This document shows positions 58,957-64,000 of a stretch of 64,000 nt of DNA, in pieces; within the stretch, counting starts at the first letter, position 1, and each line of letters opens with the position of its first letter. A model generated the notes under the pieces. It did not search any database, had not been told where the DNA came from, and worked only from the letters and a program-made list of their open reading frames with translations. The translations under genes were made by a program, and so were the position numbers. Origin of the DNA: an uncultured Caulobacter sp. (GTDB taxonomy: Bacteria > Pseudomonadota > Alphaproteobacteria > Caulobacterales > Caulobacteraceae); the NCBI GenBank assembly GCA_937925635.1, contig CALALX010000115.1, positions 13,980 to 77,979 on the forward strand. The letters run 5' to 3'.

Positions 58957-59622
58957 TCAGGCGTAGTCGTAGGGACCGCCCTTCGCCAGCGCCGCCTGAT
59001 AGGCCGGCCGGGCGTGGATCGTCTTCAGGAAGGCGGCCAGCCGGGGCCGGCCCTTCAGCGCGTCGCCGCGCTGGGCGGCGGCCTCGATCGGGAAGCTCAT
59101 CATGATGTCGGCGGCGCTGAAGGCCGCCCCGGCGAACCACGCCGTCCTGCCGAGTTCGGCCTCCCAGTAGTCGAAGTGGGTGGTCAGCTGCGGGTCGACG
59201 AAACTCTTCAGGGCGGTGTTCGAGATGCCCTTCACGATCGGCTTCACCAGGCCAGGCGCCCGCTCCGGAAGGGCGCTGAAGACCAGCTTCAGCAGCAGCG
59301 GCGGCATGGCCGAGCCCTCGGCGTAGTGCATCCAGTACAGCCAGCGCAGGCGGTCTTCGGTGCCCGCCGGCGGCTTCAGGCGGCCGCCGCCATAGGCCTC
59401 GCAGATGGTCTCGATGATGGCGCCGGTCTCGGCCAGCACCGCCGGGCCGTCCGTGATCACCGGCGACTTGCCGAGCGGATGGATCGCCTTCAGCTCCGGC
59501 GGCGCCAGCATGGTCTTGGCGTCGCGCTGGTAGTGCCTGATCTCGTAGGGCAGGCCCAGCTCCTCCAGCAGCCACAGCACGCGCTGGGAGCGGGAGTTGT
59601 TCAGATGATGGACGGTGAGCAT
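58957..59622 (-). CDS. Glutathione S-transferase
   Basis: A 221-residue GST: the SRSQRVLWLLEELGLPYEI start, AIHPLGKSPVI (cis-Pro), LAETGAIIETICEAYG (GSH-binding Glu-Thr) and FSAADIMMSFPIEAAAQRG. Similar to the YfcG/beta-type group. GGAGACCGGCCC precedes the ATG. It converges on amt, 3 bp away. Confidence 0.9.
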   Translation of the reverse strand: MLTVHHLNNSRSQRVLWLLEELGLPYEIRHYQRDAKTMLAPPELKAIHPLGKSPVITDGPAVLAETGAIIETICEAYGGGRLKPPAGTEDRLRWLYWMHYAEGSAMPPLLLKLVFSALPERAPGLVKPIVKGISNTALKSFVDPQLTTHFDYWEAELGRTAWFAGAAFSAADIMMSFPIEAAAQRGDALKGRPRLAAFLKTIHARPAYQAALAKGGPYDYA

Positions 59623-59682
59623 GGGCCGGTCTCCGAGAATTGCGGGAAGGCTAGCGTTGGGCCGCCCGGAGTCCACCTCCGT

Positions 59683-60147
59683 TCAGCACCTGCGGTAGCC
59701 GGCCTCGCGGGCCCCGGCGCGCATGACATCGATCATCCGCACCATCCTCTCGGCCGTCGGGACCACCGCCTCGGAGTCGCCGAACGGCTTGGCCTTGGCG
59801 AAGTAGCCGCCGGCCTTCTTCAGCTCGCCGCAAGGATCCTTGACGGTGATGGCGCCGTGGAAGCCGTCCAGGGACTTGCAGAACGAAGCCATGCCCTCCG
59901 CCGCCCAGATCGGCCAGTAGCCGCCCATCTTCATGCGCTCGCCGGTCAGACCCCTGCAGGCCTCGTGCTGACGCTTGAGGATGTTGCCGCCGTTGGTGGC
60001 GGGATCCTCAAGCACGGCGATGAACGATTGCGCGCGGGCCACCCAGGCGGCCGCGGCCTCCGGCTTGGTCAGCGCATGGGCGTGCCCCGGCGTCAGGACG
60101 ACCGAGGCCAGGAGGGCGGCGGCGAGTCGTCCGATGGAACGTGGCAT
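59683..60147 (-). CDS. Exported hypothetical, four-Cys protein
   Basis: A 154-residue protein with a signal peptide (RSIGRLAAALLASVVLTPGHAHA). The mature part has Cys residues in HEACRGLTGE, ASFCKSLDG, KDPCGELKK and at the end (YRRC), probably paired as disulfides in the periplasm. Family not recognised. The 212 bp upstream hold an imperfect G-run/C-run hairpin (about 60206-60234) and no gene. Confidence 0.65.
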   Translation of the reverse strand: MPRSIGRLAAALLASVVLTPGHAHALTKPEAAAAWVARAQSFIAVLEDPATNGGNILKRQHEACRGLTGERMKMGGYWPIWAAEGMASFCKSLDGFHGAITVKDPCGELKKAGGYFAKAKPFGDSEAVVPTAERMVRMIDVMRAGAREAGYRRC

Positions 60148-60359
60148 GGTGAAGGGATCCTTGGCTGAACGGGCGACCTCAAGGCACGGTCCCGGCGGAT
60201 TTCACAAGGGGGCGAAGAACGCGCCCCCCCCTTTCTGGGTAAGGATTTCGGGATGAGCGGCGCGCGGATCGTTCCTTCGCCCTCGCGAGCCGACGCCGGC
60301 CCCGCGGAAGTCCGTCATGACGCCTCAGGAGGCGACCGGCTGATGGTAGAGCGGATGAC

Positions 60360-61979
60360 CTAACCCGCCAGCGCCTGCAGCCTGTCCCGCTCGCGAAGCA
60401 CCTCCGGCCGGTCGTCGCCGCCCTCGATGCGGAATCGGCCGATCATGCGGGCGAGTTCGGAAGCCTCGCTTTTCAGCGCCAGGGTCGCGGCCGTGGACTG
60501 TTCCACCATCGCCGCGTTCTGCTGCACGACGTGGTCCATCTCGTTGACGGCGGTGTTGACCTGCGAGAGGCCGATCGATTGCTCCTGCGCCGACGAGGCG
60601 ATTGCCGTGACCAACTGGTCGATGCGGACCACGCGCTCGACGATGCCGTTCAGGGCCTCTCCAGTGCGGCCGACCAGATCGACGCCCTGTCCGACACTGG
60701 CGGCGGACGAGGCGATGAGGGCCTTGATCTCCTTGGCCGCCTCGGCGGAGCGCTGGGCCAGGGCCCGCACTTCCTGGGCCACGACCGCGAAGCCCTTGCC
60801 GGCGTCGCCCGCGCGCGCCGCCTCGACGCCCGCGTTCAGGGCCAGCAGGTTGGTCTGGAAGGCGATCTCGTCGATGACGCCGATGATCTGACCGATCTCG
60901 GCCGAGGACCGCTCGATCTCGCCCATGGCGGCGACCGCGTTCTCGACGACCGTTCCTGACGACTCGGCCTGGGCGCGGGTCTCGGTCACCACCGTGGTGG
61001 CCTCGCGGGCGACGTCGGCGGTCTTGCGCACGGTGGCCGTGATCTCGTCGAGAGCGGCGGCGGTTTCCTCCAGGCTGGCCGCCTGGTGCTCGGTGCGACG
61101 CGACAGATCGTTTGCCGCGTGACTGATCTCGTCGGCTCCGTTGTCGATACCGCCCGTCGTGGTGGCGATGCCCGCCATGGTCTCCCGCAGTCGCGCCACG
61201 GCGGCGTTGAAGTCGGACCGCAGCTTGGCGTACCGGCCGGTGAATTCGACGTCGATGCGGGAGGTCAGATCCCCGGCGGCCAGTCGCTCAAGCGCCGCGG
61301 CCAGGCCGTCCACGACGGCGGCCTGTTCGGACGCCAAGGCGCTGCGCTCGTCGTCGTGCTCGGCCCGCTCAAGGACCTGGGCCCGTTGGGCCGCCTCGGC
61401 GGCGCGAGTTGCGGCCTCGGCATCGGCCACCGCGCGCCCGGCGGCGGCGTTTCGCGCGTCCAGGGCTGAGAACATGCGGTCCAGATTGACGGCGATGCCG
61501 ATCAGAACCCCGGCCTCGGCGAGCAGGATGACCGCGTGGACGATGACCCGGCCCAGGCTGGCCGCCCCCGGAAACACCGCCGCCGGCAAGACGTAGCTCA
61601 GCAGAAGATGGTGCACCGCCACCGTCGCCGCCGCCGCCACGATGGCCTTCCAGTCACAGAATACCGCCAGGAGCGCCAGGGCCGCGAAGTAGGCCATGTG
61701 CATGTCGATCTGCCAGGGATGACCGGCGAAGGCGGCGACCAGCATCGAGACTTCGGCCATCAGCGTCATGGCCAGCAGAACCCGCAACTGCGGGCCGTGA
61801 GGCAGCGCCTTCCAGGCGACCGCGCCGACACCGGCCAAGGCCGCGCCGCCGAGGCCGATGGCCATCCACGGCCCGCCGATCGCCAGGCTGGAGACGGTTG
61901 CGACGAGGGCGAACACCAGGAGGGCTGCAACCAGCAGACCGGCGCCGGCCTTCCGTTGCTGTTCGAGGTCGAGAAACAT
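60360..61979 (-). CDS. Methyl-accepting chemotaxis protein
   Basis: A 539-residue chemoreceptor. The first 190 residues hold about five or six membrane helices rather than a periplasmic domain, so it senses from within or near the membrane. A HAMP-like unit follows (ALERLAAGDLTSRIDVEFTGRYAKLRSDFN), then the signalling coiled coil with the tip VIDEIAFQTNLLALNAGVEAARAGDAGKGFAVVAQEVRALAQRSAEAAK. GAGGTGTGACC precedes the ATG. The next upstream gene on the same strand ends 2 bp away. Confidence 0.95.
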   Translation of the reverse strand: MFLDLEQQRKAGAGLLVAALLVFALVATVSSLAIGGPWMAIGLGGAALAGVGAVAWKALPHGPQLRVLLAMTLMAEVSMLVAAFAGHPWQIDMHMAYFAALALLAVFCDWKAIVAAAATVAVHHLLLSYVLPAAVFPGAASLGRVIVHAVILLAEAGVLIGIAVNLDRMFSALDARNAAAGRAVADAEAATRAAEAAQRAQVLERAEHDDERSALASEQAAVVDGLAAALERLAAGDLTSRIDVEFTGRYAKLRSDFNAAVARLRETMAGIATTTGGIDNGADEISHAANDLSRRTEHQAASLEETAAALDEITATVRKTADVAREATTVVTETRAQAESSGTVVENAVAAMGEIERSSAEIGQIIGVIDEIAFQTNLLALNAGVEAARAGDAGKGFAVVAQEVRALAQRSAEAAKEIKALIASSAASVGQGVDLVGRTGEALNGIVERVVRIDQLVTAIASSAQEQSIGLSQVNTAVNEMDHVVQQNAAMVEQSTAATLALKSEASELARMIGRFRIEGGDDRPEVLRERDRLQALAG

Positions 61980-61981
61980 GG

Positions 61982-62290
61982 TCACACCTCCTGCGAAGGG
62001 ATGTCGGCGCAAAGTCGGGCGGCGCGGCCGCCGAGGACCAGCAAGGCGCCGGAACGGCGCGCGCGATCACTCAGGGCCTCGGGATCACCCTGGATGACGA
62101 TGATGTTGGAGAGGCCGCCGACGGCGGCGATGGGCCCGGCGGACGCCGCCGCCCCCGCGATATCGGCGTCCGACCACCACGGCGGATAAACCACGGCCAG
62201 ACGACGATCGTTCGGTCCCGGCGACGCGCCGGCAAGAAGAACGATCGCGCTACTCAGAATGAGTAAAAGTATCGGCCAGACGAAGCGCAT
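61982..62290 (-). CDS. Small membrane/exported partner of chemoreceptor
   Basis: A 102-residue protein with an N-terminal helix (VWPILLLILSSAIVLLAGA) and a soluble part (RRLAVVYPPWWSDADIAGAAASAG, NIIVIQGDPEALSDRARRSG) whose VYPPWWSD pattern I have no family name for. It ends 2 bp before the chemoreceptor ATG, so the two are coupled. Possibly a sensory accessory; inference from position only. Confidence 0.65.
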   Translation of the reverse strand: MRFVWPILLLILSSAIVLLAGASPGPNDRRLAVVYPPWWSDADIAGAAASAGPIAAVGGLSNIIVIQGDPEALSDRARRSGALLVLGGRAARLCADIPSQEV

Positions 62291-62492
62291 CGTCTGAACC
62301 TGCGACAGAAGCTCTTAAACGAATGATAAACCACGATCTTCGGCCGCGGCGCGTAACGTCGCCAAGTGACGGTGCGCCGCCGCACTGTGTTTGGGACGCC
62401 AAGATCAAGGGCGATCCGGCGCCTGGTCCCTGGTTCCCAGGCGCCTCGAACCCGGCCGGCGGCGCGCGACGGCCTCCGAAATACCGATCAAG

Positions 62493-64000
62493 CTACGCGT
62501 AGCTCTGCAGCGACCGCACCTCGAGGGCTTGCAGCGGCGCGGTCGAGATCGCCTGGGCGGCGGCGAGCGCGCCGGCCGAGGTGGTGTAGTAGGGGATCTT
62601 CATCATCAGCGCCGTGCGGCGGATTTCGAAGCTGTCGGCAAGCGACTGCTTGCCCTCCGTGGTGTTGAAGACCAGCTGCACCTCGCCGTTCTTCATCGCA
62701 TCGACGATGTGCGGCCGGCCCTCCAGGACCTTTCGCACCAACTCGGTCTCGACGCCCTGCTCGCGCAGCCAGGCGCCGGTGCCGGCGGTGGTCAGCACGC
62801 GGAAGCCCGCCGCCTGCAGCAGGCGGACCGGCTCCAGGATCCAGACTTTGTCGCTGTCCTTCACGGATACAAACGCCGTGCCCGAGGTCGGCAGGGTGAC
62901 GCCGCCGCCGAGCTGGCTCTTGGCGAAGGCGCGCGCGAAGGCCGGGGCCATGTCGGCCTCGCCGTCGCGCTTCCAGTCCAGGCCCATCACCTCGCCGGTC
63001 GAGCGCATCTCCGGACCCAGCACCGTGTCGACGCCGGCGAAGCGGGCGAACGGGAAGACCGCCTCCTTCACCGCGATGTGGTCGTAGGGCCTATCGACCA
63101 GGCCGAAGCTGGCGAGCGGCTCGCCGGCCATGACCTTGGCGGCGATCGAGGCCAGCGGCCGGCCGATGGTCTTGGCCACGAACGGCACGGTTCGCGAGGC
63201 CCGCGGGTTGACCTCCAGCACGAAGATGCGCGGGCTGGCCGAATGGGGCTCCTCGATCGCGAACTGCACGTTCATCAGTCCGCGGACGTTCAGGGCCAGG
63301 GCCATCTCGACGGTCTGCCGCTTCAGCTCGGCGATGGTCTCCTCGCGCAGCGAGAAGGGCGGCAGCGAGCAGGCGCTGTCGCCGCTGTGCACGCCGGCCT
63401 CCTCGATATGCTCCATGACCCCGGCGACGAAGACGTCCTTGCCGTCGCAGAGGGCGTCGACGTCAACCTCGGTGGCGCGGGAGAGGTACTGGTCGATCAG
63501 GATCGGGGCGTCGCCGCTGACCTCGACGGCGGTGCGGACGTAGCGCTCCAGCTGTTCGTCGTCGCGGATGATTTCCATGCCGCGGCCGCCCAGCACGTAG
63601 GAGGGGCGGATGACGATCGGATAGCCGACCTCGTGGGCGGCGGTGAAGCATTCCTCGCTGCTGCGGGCCAGGGCGTTGACCGGCTGGGCGATCTTCAACT
63701 GGTGCAGAAGCTGCTGGAAGCGCTCGCGGTCCTCGGCCAGGTCGATGCTGTCGACGCTGGTGCCCAGGATCGGCACGCCGGCCTGTTCCAGCGGGTGGGC
63801 CAGCTTCAGCGGCGTCTGGCCGCCGAACTGGACGATGACGCCGGCCAGGGTTCCGTTCTTCTGCTCGACGTGGATCAGCTCCAGCACGTCCTCCGCCGTC
63901 AGCGGCTCGAAGTAGAGGCGGTCGGAGGTGTCGTAGTCGGTCGACACGGTCTCGGGGTTGCAGTTGACCATGATCGACTCGACGCCGATGGCGTCCAGCG
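62493..64000 (-). CDS. carB: Carbamoyl-phosphate synthase large subunit, C-terminal part
   Basis: The frame is open at the window end, so the N-terminal half is missing. Seen are [21 protein letters not shown], the second ATP-grasp domain ([11 protein letters not shown] to [19 protein letters not shown], with the ATP loop [16 protein letters not shown]), and the C-terminal MGS-like allosteric domain ([20 protein letters not shown] to AAQAIS). The enzyme makes carbamoyl phosphate for arginine and pyrimidines. The stop is at 62493. Confidence 0.96.
   Translation of the reverse strand, partial: LDAIGVESIMVNCNPETVSTDYDTSDRLYFEPLTAEDVLELIHVEQKNGTLAGVIVQFGGQTPLKLAHPLEQAGVPILGTSVDSIDLAEDRERFQQLLHQLKIAQPVNALARSSEECFTAAHEVGYPIVIRPSYVLGGRGMEIIRDDEQLERYVRTAVEVSGDAPILIDQYLSRATEVDVDALCDGKDVFVAGVMEHIEEAGVHSGDSACSLPPFSLREETIAELKRQTVEMALALNVRGLMNVQFAIEEPHSASPRIFVLEVNPRASRTVPFVAKTIGRPLASIAAKVMAGEPLASFGLVDRPYDHIAVKEAVFPFARFAGVDTVLGPEMRSTGEVMGLDWKRDGEADMAPAFARAFAKSQLGGGVTLPTSGTAFVSVKDSDKVWILEPVRLLQAAGFRVLTTAGTGAWLREQGVETELVRKVLEGRPHIVDAMKNGEVQLVFNTTEGKQSLADSFEIRRTALMMKIPYYTTSAGALAAAQAISTAPLQALEVRSLQSYA

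Noticed and set aside
60206..60234. Terminator after the exported hypothetical gene
   Set aside because: The G-run and C-run pair imperfectly and the hairpin lies upstream of that gene; kept only as a remark.

Overview
The window is high-G+C alphaproteobacterial chromosome, most likely Caulobacteraceae (Phenylobacterium or Caulobacter-like). The reasons are a CtrA-type DNA-binding domain, GTTC-N7-GTTC SOS boxes (seen as GAAC-N7-GAAC), GGAAC-N16/17-CGTT general-stress (EcfG/SigT-type) promoters, a DUF1003 protein, and TGTCATCCCGG and TAGAGC palindromic repeats of the kind common in this class. The genus is an inference. No tRNA, rRNA, CRISPR array or prophage was seen.

Layout. 1-6.9 kb: the end of a serine hydrolase, a GPH-type sugar symporter, a DUF4126 membrane protein, REP-like palindromes, an abasic-site SRAP protein, an orphan HicB-like antitoxin and three copies of a dispersed repeat. 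6.9-9.2 kb: an A+T-richer two-gene operon that looks like a PARIS-type anti-phage system (AAA ATPase AriA plus DUF4435/TOPRIM-like AriB), next to uvrB. 9.2-16 kb: uvrB with a LexA box on its start codon, a small cytochrome-oxidase-like subunit, a secreted protein, an Lrp regulator divergent from methionine gamma-lyase, and a Tat-exported alpha/beta hydrolase. 16-19.2 kb: a signalling cluster with a FixJ-type regulator, a 2-TM protein, and a CtrA-like regulator whose receiver has lost its phosphorylation residues in an operon with a DD-carboxypeptidase homologue that has lost all catalytic motifs. 19.3-22 kb: alkylation repair (Ada-AlkA fusion plus Ogt) and a cupin gene with overlapping SOS-box, promoter and CtrA-like signals.

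22-36 kb: tandem secreted TPR-like paralogues, a stress-promoter lipoprotein, a SleB-type wall hydrolase, a RAYT transposase bracketed by perfect REP hairpins, a DUF1003 protein, a MaoC-SDR-thiolase acyl-CoA operon, a GST, and an AraC regulator divergent from an isonitrile-hydratase-like gene. 36-46 kb: DODA dioxygenase, acyltransferase-3, a Tat/ChaN-like protein, and the nadA-orf-nadB-nadC quinolinate operon with two matching operator-like sites, then a hybrid histidine kinase. 46-54 kb: dps, a second SleB-like lipoprotein, trxB with a GNAT partner, a DUF433/DUF5615 toxin-antitoxin pair translationally coupled to pseI, pseG, and an ELM1-family gene (probably surface or flagellin nonulosonate glycosylation). 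54-64 kb: greA, EamA, GNAT, SDR, amt, a GST, a chemoreceptor with an upstream partner, and carB running off the end.

The most interesting points are the PARIS-like operon, the pseudo-receiver/pseudo-carboxypeptidase operon, the RAYT-REP unit, the nad operators, the stress and SOS promoter calls, and the toxin-antitoxin/pseI coupling.
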